NCBI GenBank assembly: GCA_002841945.1
Contig: PHBI01000020.1
Location: 1-51,914, forward strand
Length of the DNA: 51,914 nt
From: Deltaproteobacteria bacterium HGW-Deltaproteobacteria-14
GTDB lineage: Bacteria > Myxococcota_A > UBA9042 > PHBI01
Reading direction: 5' to 3'
In this document: positions 16,501 through 23,875 of the stretch, in pieces
Layout: the number at the start of each line of letters is the position of its first letter
How positions within the stretch are numbered: the stretch's first letter is position 1
Notes under the pieces: generated by a model
What the model was told of the DNA's origin: nothing
Database searches by the model: none
What the model saw: only the letters and a program-made list of their open reading frames with translations
Translations under genes and position numbers: made by a program

Positions 16501-18395
16501 AGCTGAGCGAGGGTCTCGACGGCGTCCGGGCCGGCGAGAGGCTCGACCGCCTGGCGGAAGAGCTCGGCGTCGAAGGGCTCGGGCAGGAGCGCCGCGAGGT
16601 CGGCGAGCTCGCCGAGCTCGGCCGCCGCGGGATGGATCGCCGCGTCGCCCTCGAGCCGCAGGGACTCGGGGGAGGCCGCGCGGAAGGCGGGCGACGCGAC
16701 GACGCGGTCCTCCAGGAAGCTCAGGCCGCCGTTGGCGAGCTGGTGGCCGAGGATCGCCCTCAGGTCGCCCGGGTTCCCGGCGGCGGCCTCGGAGAGCTTG
16801 GCGCGGAGCTCGGGGCCGTCACTGGAGTCCCCGAGGAGCGCCCGCAGCAGCGCGTCGGACTCGTCGCCGGTGAGGGGGGCGAGCGCGACCCGAGCCACCC
16901 CGCCGGGGAGCGTGTCGATGGCGCGCTCGAAACGGCCGGTGTCACGGCGACGGGTCAGCACGAGCCCGCGACCGTCGCTCGTCAGCGTGGGCGCGAGTGC
17001 GAGGAGGATCGTCTGTTGGTCGGGCTCGGCGGCGTCCAGGTCGTCCCACGTGACGAGGAGCCGCTGGCCTTCGACCACGGCGGCGACGAACGCCGCGAGC
17101 GCGGTGGCGGCGACGTTCTCGTCGACGCGTCCCGCGGCGGTGGGCGCGATCAGCCAGTCGGGGAGCTCGGGTCGGGCGTCGACCGCGGCCCGGTAGCGCT
17201 CCGGGAACATCACGGCGAGGGCGTGGAGCAGCGCGATGAGCGGGTCCGATGCGCCGTCGCGCCCGCCCACGGCGACCGTCGGGATCCCTTTGAGGCTCGC
17301 GCGCGCCAGGACCTCGGCGAGGAGGCGGCTCTTGCCGGCGCCGGCGGCGCCGCTCACGATGACGCAGGCGCGGCCGCCCTCGTCGATGGGAGAGAGGGCG
17401 ACGGCGAGGGCGTCGTCGCGACCGACCAGGGGGCCGAGCGCGAGCACCGTCGTCGGCGCGGACGAGCTGCCCGCGTCCCGCGCCTCGGGCGCCTCGAGCA
17501 AGGCCTCGATCAGCGCTCGGGCCGACGCCGTCCGCAGGTCGGGCGCCCGGACCACGAGCCCGCGCAAGACGTCGCGGAGCGCGCTGGGCAGGTGGCCCGG
17601 CGGCTCGGGGAGCGGGCCTTCGCGGATCTGGGCCAGCGTGGCGACGCGGGTCGCGGCGGCGAAGGGGTTCGCGCCGGCGGCGGCCTCCCAGAGGCTCACG
17701 CCGAGGGCCCAGAGGTCGGAGCGGGCGTCGGGCGCCGCGCCCGCGACGATCTCCGGCGCGAGGTAGGCGACGGTGCCGCGGGCGGCGCCCGCGCCGAGGG
17801 TGGCGAGCCCGAAGTCGAGCAGCTTCGGGACGAGGCGGTCGTGGGCGCGCTCGACCCAGACGTTGGCGGGCTTCACGTCGCCGTGGACGTAGCCTCGGCT
17901 GTGGACGTAGTCGAGGGCGCGCGCGCAGCCGAGGGCGATGTCGACGAGCTGCGCGGGCGTCGCGAGCGCGTCGAGCGCGTCGAGGGGCGAGCCCGCGAGC
18001 AGCTCCATCGCGATGAACTCGGAGCCTGCTGGCCCGGGCCCCGCGGCGAACACCCGGACCACGTTGGGGTGTTGGAACGTGCGCGAGATCAGGAACTCCT
18101 GGGCGAGGTCGCCGTGCGACCGGTCGCTGACCTTGAGGGCGACCCTGCTCCCGGTCAGCAGGTCCAGCGCGGCGTAGACGGCACCTCCCTCCCCGCGCCC
18201 GAGCAGGGACTCGAGGCGGTAGCGCCACGCCACGACGGCGCCGGGAGCGAGCAGCGCACCGATGGGCCCGCCACCGAGATCGTCGGCGGCGGAGGCCATG
18301 CTCGGGGTGCCTCGCCGCGGCGGGCCGGCGTGTTGGTCTGGCGTGGCCACGTCGCGGGTGGCCTCATTCAGGATGGGTGGTGCTTGGTGCGTCAT
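13539..18395 (-). CDS. Ser/Thr kinase - ATPase - TPR - GAF - histidine kinase hybrid
   Basis: This 1618-residue cytoplasmic signalling protein combines two kinase types. Residues about 57-310 are a Ser/Thr protein kinase with VALK (Lys88), HGDVKPAN (catalytic Asp173), DFG (Asp195) and APE motifs. Residues about 320-600 form an AAA/NACHT-like ATPase with Walker A GAAGAGKS (349-356) and a WDDLD Walker B-like strand. Residues about 680-1130 are helical TPR repeats. A GAF domain covers about 1185-1350. A histidine kinase core closes the protein, with the H-box His1370 in MLHEIRSPL, an N-box (NLVGNAVNY), DDGPG and GSGIGLAL. Similar multi-kinases exist in Myxococcota and cyanobacteria. It has no receiver and no transmembrane segment. 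The start at 18395 is uncertain; Met33 (18299) is an alternative just ahead of the kinase domain. Confidence 0.88.
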   Translation of the reverse strand: MTHQAPPILNEATRDVATPDQHAGPPRRGTPSMASAADDLGGGPIGALLAPGAVVAWRYRLESLLGRGEGGAVYAALDLLTGSRVALKVSDRSHGDLAQEFLISRTFQHPNVVRVFAAGPGPAGSEFIAMELLAGSPLDALDALATPAQLVDIALGCARALDYVHSRGYVHGDVKPANVWVERAHDRLVPKLLDFGLATLGAGAARGTVAYLAPEIVAGAAPDARSDLWALGVSLWEAAAGANPFAAATRVATLAQIREGPLPEPPGHLPSALRDVLRGLVVRAPDLRTASARALIEALLEAPEARDAGSSSAPTTVLALGPLVGRDDALAVALSPIDEGGRACVIVSGAAGAGKSRLLAEVLARASLKGIPTVAVGGRDGASDPLIALLHALAVMFPERYRAAVDARPELPDWLIAPTAAGRVDENVAATALAAFVAAVVEGQRLLVTWDDLDAAEPDQQTILLALAPTLTSDGRGLVLTRRRDTGRFERAIDTLPGGVARVALAPLTGDESDALLRALLGDSSDGPELRAKLSEAAAGNPGDLRAILGHQLANGGLSFLEDRVVASPAFRAASPESLRLEGDAAIHPAAAELGELADLAALLPEPFDAELFRQAVEPLAGPDAVETLAQLRRDGVLIDVGVAGARLRFAARGLREALRARVTGRLPAFALRHAATAVLRHRPDGALDAANLLRLAGDREAAGTLAVRAAGDWVRAGRPGRAFACCRWALDHDLQPTLRGALLERAGDLALDLGDHELARAQFREALAAEPERRGTPMRKLGWVFTLESRYEEAIPFLERALELAGADRGPETQEARFALGWTLMMLARYDDAMTHAQAGLVAGPATGGAVAQLRRLEGTIRWHRGDAAAAVTAFEGAIAEARAHRRDDAVADCLMGLGTAHRVAGEFQRAAAAYDQAITLNRALGRSIQLAKCCNSLGVVRYLEGRWDEALELWRAYRDACIPAGDRAELVLAQNNLGFLYKDRGEYERAIRIFERALEVARDAGLKRSEAMLLGNFGEALTGAGRLDEGQARLEEAVALSRSMGARDEALEGRRRLLDVAIRRGVSDGVIVEGQRLLDDARDTQNAQEEGQLRLLMGRACFELGLQTDAKMHLYEARRLMTQTGERIGGLWTQLELARFHAESDPEGTVRECQKVRRDATDLGAASLAAAAQETETLASRSLKSRGLDQSSLTALRLAASFSRILDLDHLLDAITDSAMAVTCAERGMLLLFSPSGQPLVHAARERVGDGGVPLDVDAFRVSSTVAERVFRDSVSVAVVDVDDDEDLSSQLSIRTLHLRSILCVPLVAGSQKLGILYVDSREQRARAGDEPLAVLEALAALAAGAILNARQFEAEQKKQLLLSTMLHEIRSPLSAVQGLLGLILRDVPELDPELAAMVRAGHDRVERVSRASGESHHLAQILSDTTRLQLSEFSLSDILSKVVYSLRPVAASKQQLLELVIAPKLPIAIGSVDAVAHVLSNLVGNAVNYTPKGGHIQVVARPLEPDTESWDSDDEGEVGWTPLREGAEPRIMVRILDDGPGVSEDEKRSIFDWNARGTVGRALRGGSGIGLALAKTIVQKHGCEIGIEDNVGGGSVFWFTLPGRDMPSGGGATGA

Positions 18396-18737
18396 CGCTC
18401 TTGCGCATCCGTCGACCGATCATCTACGCGCCTGAAGATCAATTGTCTCCGGCGAGTATACGGCCTTACCCCGCCAGAGGAGTTATCCCAACCGGCCGCT
18501 CGCCCCGGGGCGAAGTGGACGGATTTTCCTCGTCGGCCATGACCCCCGCCTGTCGCCCGCCCGACCCGAGGTCGTCCGTGAGGGGCGCGCTCGAGGACGG
18601 GTTCGAGCGTGGGGCTGGGCCAGGCGATGGCGAAACCGACCCCGCGAGACGCGACGGGCCCCGGGGGGAGTGTCCCCCCGGGGCCCGCTGTAAAGCGCCT
18701 CCCGGCCTGGTACGGGCGGCTCGCGCGCCGCCGCAGG
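18396..18737. other. intergenic region between subtilase and giant kinase
   Basis: The 342 bases lie between two minus-strand genes. The left half holds a strong terminator hairpin (18656-18686). The right half, next to the kinase start, is AT-richer; the minus strand there has TATACT at about 18456-18461, a good -10 match, but without a convincing -35. No gene is seen. Confidence 0.5.
18656..18686 (-). terminator. perfect 14-base-pair hairpin after the subtilase gene
   Basis: GGGCCCCGGGGGGA pairs without mismatch with TCCCCCCGGGGCCC across a three-base GTG loop, 51 bases past the subtilase stop. There is no T-run, so it may act as a GC-type terminator or mRNA 3' stabiliser. Confidence 0.6.
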
Positions 18738-21700
18738 TCAGGGCTGCGCAGGCATGGGCGCCTGACCGAAGCTCGAGCCGGTGGCCGGCTCCGGGGTCCA
18801 CGGCGTCCACGCGGTGATGGGCGCCCCGGTGCGGTACAGCGCGTAGGTGCGGACGAGCGGCGTCGCGTCGGGGCTGATGCCGGTCGCGTAGAGCTGCTGT
18901 AGGTAGCTCGAGGTCTGGGCGTCAAAGCCGAGGCTGGTGAGCAGGGTGAGGCTGAAGGTGGCGACGCGGGAGCTCGAGCCGAGGCCCATCCCGTCGGGCG
19001 AGGCGCCGTTGCTCGCCGGGCTCGTGAGCGCCGTGGCGTCCGACGCCAGCAGCGACGGGTTCATGAGGCCGACGTCGAAGACCATCGCGAAGGTGCTCCG
19101 GCCGAGGCCGTAGTCGAAGTACATGATGCCGGGGCTGTTGTTCAGGCCGCTCAGGAGCTGGTCCCAGGTCACCGTCAACCCGCCGGCGATGATGGAGCTC
19201 GAGCCGAGCCCGGTGCCGTTGGCGTAGCTCCTGACGATGAGGTCGGTCTGGGGGATCGCGCTCAGGCGGCTCGGCGCGAGGTAGCCGAAGTCGGCGACGA
19301 TGGAGCTCGAGCCGAGCCCGGTGCCGAAGGTGCGGATGACGACGGCGCTGTCGAGGAGCTTGAAGCCGCGCATGTAGACGTCATCGTAGATGCCGATGAT
19401 GGAGCTCGAGCCGAGGCCCGTCCCGAAGGTGCGGTGGACGTAGGTGCCGACGTAGGGGGCCTTGTCCAACTTGGCGCTGATGAGGGTTCCCGCCGACGGA
19501 TCGAGGTGCGCGATGATGGAGCTCGAGCCGAGGCCCGCGCCGAAGTTGGCGAAGAGCAGCAGCGTGGCTTGATCGATGCGGGTGAAGACGACCGGCCGCC
19601 GGACCCACATGCCACAGTCCGGGTCATCGACCTCGACGGCCTTGATGTCGAACGTCCAGGCGAGCCCTTCGGGGTGCAAGCGCGGATCGAACTCGTGGGT
19701 CTTGAACTTGATGACGCCGTCGCCGTTGGACTTCTCGTCGACGAGCTCGTTGGTCGTACCTCGGACGCGCCCCAAGAGTCGGGCTCCCCTGACCGGCAGC
19801 CCGGCGCCGTCGATGATCTCGACGATGAAGCCGGCGCGAGCCTTGCCGACGTCCTTGCGGGTGATGACGCCGATCGGGTTCACGAACAGATCGCCCGAGC
19901 CGCAGCCCGCCTCGAAGGGGTTGTCGATGGCCTCTTTGACGGCCTCGCCGGCGTCGACCTGGCCGGCGCCCATCCCGGCCACGATCGGGTCGTTGCTCAT
20001 GTCGTAGCGCTGTGTCGTGCGGTGGAGGCGGCCGGCGACCTGCTCGGGCGCGTCGCCGGCTTCGAGCACGAGCGCGACGACGGCGCTGACCTGGGCGGCG
20101 GCGCCCGACGTTCCGGCGGTGAAGTAGTAGCCGAAGTCGAGCGGGTGGCCCGCGTCGAAGGACATGGAGAACGCGGCGTCCGGAAAGCCGTCGCGGTCGG
20201 AGTCCTTGTCGAGGCTGCCCATCGGCGCGACGAGGTCGATGCTCGTGTCGCCATTGGAGTAGCTTGCGCGTTCGCCTCTGGGTAGGTCCTTTCTGAGGTC
20301 CGTCGGCTCATAGGCGCCGACCGCGATGACCTCGCGCGCGGCCGCAGGGTAGGGGGTCGAGTCGACGCCGGCGTTGCCGGCGGCGGCGACGAGGACCGCG
20401 CCGCTCGCGGAAGCGACCGCCAGCGCGCGATCGAGGGGCGGCGACGCCATGTAGCCGTCGGGGAACGCGAGGCTCATGTTGATGACGTCCGCGCCGTGAC
20501 ACGACGCCCAGAGGAGGCCCTCGATGAGGTCGGCCTCGGTGCCGACCCGCGCGTCGTCGAGGACGCGAACGGGCATGATGCGCACGTTGGGGGCGATGGC
20601 GTAGGACGCGCCGACGCCGGCGATGAGCGTCGCCATCTGGGTGCCGTGGCCGTTCACGTCGTTGGGGTGGGCGTCGCCATCGAGGACGTCCCAGGGGGCG
20701 ACGAAGGTCACGTGGGCCAGGTCGGGAGCCACGGCGTACTGGCGCTCGCCGTCGTCCCAGCTCTCGAAGGCGACGCCGGTGTCGAGCACGGCGATCGTGA
20801 CGCCGGAGCCGCTGATCCCGTAGTCCACGACGTCCTTCAGGTCGAGAAAGCGCGCCGGCCACTGCAGGTGGGCGAGGCTCGGGACGGTGCCGGCGGCGTG
20901 CTTCTCGAAGTCCCAGACCTCGTGCTGCGCGTCCTCCTCGAGATGGAGAGCGGCGCTGACGGCGTCCTGATAGGCGCGAGCGGCGTCGTCGCGCGCGTGC
21001 TTGGCGTCGTCCTCGGCGTCGTCGAGCACGGACTGACGGTCCCTCAGGTCGTTGTAGGCGCCGATGGCCGCCTCGTAGGCGGCGATGGCGGCGTCGTAGG
21101 CCGACAGGGTGCAGGTCTTGGCCTCGTAGCACTTCTTCGTGGCGTCGCGCGTACCCTTGGCGCTGTTCATGGCCGTCTTGGCGGCCGCGACGGCGGCGAG
21201 GTTGTCCTGCTGGGCGTCGTAGGCCGGGGCGTAGGCCTCTTCGGCGAGCACGGCTGCCGCCTCGAAGCTGTCGGTCTGGGCCCAGGCGGCGTCGGCGGCC
21301 GTGATGGCCTGCTCGCATGACGCGTCGAGCCCGTCGGAGAGGAAGACGATGTCGTCGCCGTCCCAGCGCACCTTGAGGTGGCTGCCTTCGACGGCGTAGC
21401 CGCTCTCGACCTTGAGCCGGTCGCGGACGCTCGCGGCGCGGATCACGCTGTTCGGGGAGACGGCGTCGATGAGGGGGTGGGCGCCGAGCGCAGCCATCGC
21501 GGGAGCCATCTCGTGGCCCGGGCGCAGGCGCAGGCGAGCTCCCGACACGGACGCGAAGACGCGCACCAGATCGAAGCCGTTCGCGTTCGCGATGGTGGCG
21601 AGCGCGGCGGGGTCGAGGCCGGGGACGACGCTGATGATGACCTCACGTGCGCCACGGACCGTCTCGCCGTCGTCAGCGGCGGCGTCGGGAAGGAGCGAGG

Positions 21701-21932
21701 GCGTCGGCGCCGCCGCAGGCGCCCGCGCGGGCGCAGCGGCCCGGAGGGGCGGGGCCGGCTCGTCGCCGCGTGCGACGGTCTCTGCTGCGGCCGGGCCGGG
21801 CACGTGGGGCGCCGGCGGATCGCTCGAGGTCGTGGCGAGGAGGAGCAGAGCGAGACCCAGGGCGCCGGCTACGAGGGCCGCCCAGAGCCACTTGGGCTGT
21901 CGACCGCTTGGGGTCGTTCGCGTGTCGTTCAT
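18738..21932 (-). CDS. membrane-anchored S8 subtilase with GLGSSS C-terminal repeats
   Basis: This 1064-residue serine protease has a good ribosome-binding site (GGGGAG eight bases before the ATG). A single transmembrane or signal segment at about 16-33 follows a short basic N-terminus. After an Ala/Pro-rich linker, residues about 95-170 resemble a subtilisin-type propeptide. Residues about 205-340 form an Ala/Asp-rich helical insert. The catalytic domain (about 355-670) has Asp384 (AVLDTG), His429 (NGHGT), oxyanion Asn520 (AAGN) and Ser609 (GTSGAA), so it should be active. A beta domain (about 680-790) follows. Residues 798-990 carry the motif GxGLGSSSI at 798, 837, 870, 906 and 981, with a degenerate copy (YGLGRST) at 941. 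The protease probably acts outside the cytoplasmic membrane. The repeat function is unknown to me. Confidence 0.88.
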   Translation of the reverse strand: MNDTRTTPSGRQPKWLWAALVAGALGLALLLLATTSSDPPAPHVPGPAAAETVARGDEPAPPLRAAAPARAPAAAPTPSLLPDAAADDGETVRGAREVIISVVPGLDPAALATIANANGFDLVRVFASVSGARLRLRPGHEMAPAMAALGAHPLIDAVSPNSVIRAASVRDRLKVESGYAVEGSHLKVRWDGDDIVFLSDGLDASCEQAITAADAAWAQTDSFEAAAVLAEEAYAPAYDAQQDNLAAVAAAKTAMNSAKGTRDATKKCYEAKTCTLSAYDAAIAAYEAAIGAYNDLRDRQSVLDDAEDDAKHARDDAARAYQDAVSAALHLEEDAQHEVWDFEKHAAGTVPSLAHLQWPARFLDLKDVVDYGISGSGVTIAVLDTGVAFESWDDGERQYAVAPDLAHVTFVAPWDVLDGDAHPNDVNGHGTQMATLIAGVGASYAIAPNVRIMPVRVLDDARVGTEADLIEGLLWASCHGADVINMSLAFPDGYMASPPLDRALAVASASGAVLVAAAGNAGVDSTPYPAAAREVIAVGAYEPTDLRKDLPRGERASYSNGDTSIDLVAPMGSLDKDSDRDGFPDAAFSMSFDAGHPLDFGYYFTAGTSGAAAQVSAVVALVLEAGDAPEQVAGRLHRTTQRYDMSNDPIVAGMGAGQVDAGEAVKEAIDNPFEAGCGSGDLFVNPIGVITRKDVGKARAGFIVEIIDGAGLPVRGARLLGRVRGTTNELVDEKSNGDGVIKFKTHEFDPRLHPEGLAWTFDIKAVEVDDPDCGMWVRRPVVFTRIDQATLLLFANFGAGLGSSSIIAHLDPSAGTLISAKLDKAPYVGTYVHRTFGTGLGSSSIIGIYDDVYMRGFKLLDSAVVIRTFGTGLGSSSIVADFGYLAPSRLSAIPQTDLIVRSYANGTGLGSSSIIAGGLTVTWDQLLSGLNNSPGIMYFDYGLGRSTFAMVFDVGLMNPSLLASDATALTSPASNGASPDGMGLGSSSRVATFSLTLLTSLGFDAQTSSYLQQLYATGISPDATPLVRTYALYRTGAPITAWTPWTPEPATGSSFGQAPMPAQP
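18963..19541 (-). repeat. periodic GLGSSS coding repeats
   Basis: Five good copies and one degenerate copy of GxGLGSSSI recur every 33-40 codons. The core DNA (GGAGCTCGAGCCGAG on the plus strand) is identical in the good copies while the spacers between them are unrelated, so the core is conserved rather than the whole unit. Confidence 0.75.
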
Positions 21933-22286
21933 CGTGTTTCTCCCCGTGGTGGCGCCGGTCGTGTGAGCGGACGCTGCCGAGCTTCGGCCGTCTGTCGACT
22001 ATCGTGCGCGGGGGGGGAGACCTTTAGCGTCGATGGCCGCCGAGGCGATCTGGCTCACGCCCCCGGTGGGCTCTGGACGCCGCGGTGGGTGCGGTCGGGA
22101 GAGCTCTCCCCACGGGTTACAAGGGGTGAAACCGCCAAGCAGTCGGACGGCGGGGTGGTGCGACGCTCGTGCGGGCGGCCCGCCCGTCACACCTTGGGTC
22201 GCCGACACCCTCACGCCGAGGGCCGCGGTGCGCTCTGCACTGGCCCCGAGCAAAAACGCAGCGAAGCGGGCTTCGATTGAGGTGTT
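21933..22286. other. intergenic region upstream of the subtilase
   Basis: The 354 bases hold the mtfA terminator at the right end, a 14-base palindrome GGGAGAGCTCTCCC at 22097-22110 and a hairpin CGGGCGG/CCGCCCG at 22172-22186. The subtilase promoter must lie here, but I cannot place it. No gene is seen. Confidence 0.5.
22252..22275 (-). terminator. rho-independent-like terminator after the MtfA gene
   Basis: On the minus strand CGAAG-CCCG-CTTCG is followed after five bases by TTTTT. The hairpin starts 11 bases past the stop codon of the MtfA-type gene and ends the four-gene minus-strand cluster. Confidence 0.5.
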
Positions 22287-23078
22287 CTAGGACACTTGGG
22301 CAGGCTCGCGCCGGGTCGCCGGGTCCTGCCGGTAGAAGCGGCGGAGGACGTCATAGAGCGCCGCCTCGTGCTCGCGCAGGGCGACCGGGATGTAGAAGAA
22401 GGCCTCGGTCGCCACCGCGAAGAACTCGGCCTCGTTCGTCGCGCCGTAGGGATCGAGCACGCTGAGGTGCCCCTGCCGCGTGCGCTCCCGGAGCGCCGCG
22501 AAAGAGGCGCTGCAGACCTTCGACCAGCGCGCGTAGTCCTCGCGGTGCTCGAGCGGCGGCGTCCCGTCGGCGGCGTTGTCGAACATGTCGAGCTTGTGGG
22601 CGAACTCGTGAAAGACCACGTTGTGGCCGTGCTCCGGGTGGCGCGCGCCGCGGCGGACCGCGTCCCAGGTCAAAATGACCGGGCCGTGCAGGTGCGCCTC
22701 CCCGAGGATAGGGGTGCCGTCCCCCACCGGTCCCTGTGGCACCTCGAACAGGCCGAGGGGCCGCGGCGGGCTCACCACCGTCGACGGGTAGACGAGGATC
22801 GTGTCGATCTTCCGGTAGAGGTCGTGGGGCAGCGCCAAGATGAGCAGGCACGCGTCGCCCGCGATCGTCACGCGGATCTCGTCGGTGAGCTCCAAGCCCC
22901 CACACCCCTCCCACGTCTTCTCGGCGACGAAGACCTGCACGAGGTCGCAGAGGTGCGCGAGCTCGGCGGCGTCGAGCCACGCGACGTGGGCCACGTTGGT
23001 CCGGAGGATGTCGAGCCACTCCGCTGGGAACGGGCGCTCGAGGAGCTTGCGGCGGCGGCGGTCACGGAGCCAGGACAT
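22287..23078 (-). CDS. mtfA: MtfA-type M90 zinc peptidase
   Basis: This 263-residue protein matches the length of E. coli MtfA (about 265). The zinc motif H157-E158-F-A-H161 lies in VVFHEFAHKLDMFD, the hallmark of the M90 family, and NEAEFFAVATEAFF supplies the likely third ligand Glu. Other family features are the N-terminal basic RDRRRRKLLERPFP and the VYPSTVV strand. MtfA is a cytosolic aminopeptidase that in E. coli binds the Mlc repressor and affects ptsG; whether Mlc is a partner here is unknown. It is the last gene of the minus-strand cluster, 98 bases after the Rossmann-fold gene, and may have its own start signals. A terminator follows. Confidence 0.85.
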   Translation of the reverse strand: MSWLRDRRRRKLLERPFPAEWLDILRTNVAHVAWLDAAELAHLCDLVQVFVAEKTWEGCGGLELTDEIRVTIAGDACLLILALPHDLYRKIDTILVYPSTVVSPPRPLGLFEVPQGPVGDGTPILGEAHLHGPVILTWDAVRRGARHPEHGHNVVFHEFAHKLDMFDNAADGTPPLEHREDYARWSKVCSASFAALRERTRQGHLSVLDPYGATNEAEFFAVATEAFFYIPVALREHEAALYDVLRRFYRQDPATRREPAQVS

Positions 23079-23176
23079 GACCGTACCCTGCGTCAGGCCG
23101 ACGCAATCCACAACGGTAGCCCGCGCCCCGGCCCGCGGTGACCGGGAGCCGCCCGCCGGCGGCGGCGCCGCGCCCC

Positions 23177-23851
23177 TCAGCCCGGGAGCGCGCCGAGCGC
23201 GTTGATGTCCGGCGCCGTCAGGATGGGCTTGGGCGTGCCCTCGCGAGCCACGCGGATCATCGCCCGGCCGATGGTGTCGGTGGTCGTCACCCGGGCGCCG
23301 AAGCTGAGCTTGATGAGCGGATAGAGCGGCCTCAGCGCCGCGAGCGCCCACCGATAGGACCGGGTCTTGGACTTGACCCCCTTGCGCGGCTGGATGTAGC
23401 CGGGCCGGAACATCGCGGCCGTGGCGAAGGGCATCGCCAGCAGCGCGTTCTCGGTGGCGCCCTTGACCCGCGCCCACATCGTCGAGCCCGCCGCGCTGCT
23501 GTCGGTGCCCGTGCCCGACACGAAGCACATCGTCAGCGCCGGGTTGAGGCGCAGCAGGGTCTCGGCGGCGGCGACCGTGAAGTCGTGGGTGATCCGCCGG
23601 TAGTCCGCCTCGGACATCCCCGACGAGGACACGCCGAGGCACCAGAAGCAGGCGTCGAGCCCGGTCAGATCGGGCTCGATGGCCGTGAAGTCGAGGAAGT
23701 CCGAGTGCGCGATCTCGCGCAGCTTGGGGTGCTCGACCCCGGCGCTGCTGCGCCCCACGACGCGCACCGACGCGACCTCGGAGCCCTCGAGGCACTCGAT
23801 GAGCGCGCCGTGGCCGACCATACCCGAGGCTCCGAAGATGACGACGTTCAT
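23177..23851 (-). CDS. NAD(P)-binding Rossmann-fold protein (atypical SDR)
   Basis: This 224-residue protein begins with MNVVIFGASGMVGHG, the GxxGxxG nucleotide-binding loop of atypical short-chain dehydrogenases. It lacks a clear catalytic YxxxK: the nearest segment reads ARVKGATENAL, typical of the HTATIP2/NmrA-like atypical group that often serves as a regulator or isomerase. A good GGAG ribosome-binding site lies eight bases before the ATG. The gene is 24 bases after the lipase-like lipoprotein stop, so it is almost surely co-transcribed. The substrate is unknown. Confidence 0.8.
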   Translation of the reverse strand: MNVVIFGASGMVGHGALIECLEGSEVASVRVVGRSSAGVEHPKLREIAHSDFLDFTAIEPDLTGLDACFWCLGVSSSGMSEADYRRITHDFTVAAAETLLRLNPALTMCFVSGTGTDSSAAGSTMWARVKGATENALLAMPFATAAMFRPGYIQPRKGVKSKTRSYRWALAALRPLYPLIKLSFGARVTTTDTIGRAMIRVAREGTPKPILTAPDINALGALPG

Positions 23852-23875
23852 GGGCTCTGCTCCGGCCGGTGGCGG

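Noticed and set aside
15642..18542. A 966-codon plus-strand frame opposite the giant kinase
   Set aside because: Same cause: antisense to clear kinase and TPR sequence, with low-complexity product.
22097..22110. Perfect palindrome GGGAGAGCTCTCCC as an operator
   Set aside because: A 14-base palindrome is expected a few times by chance in a window of this size, and it has no second copy nearby that I can see.
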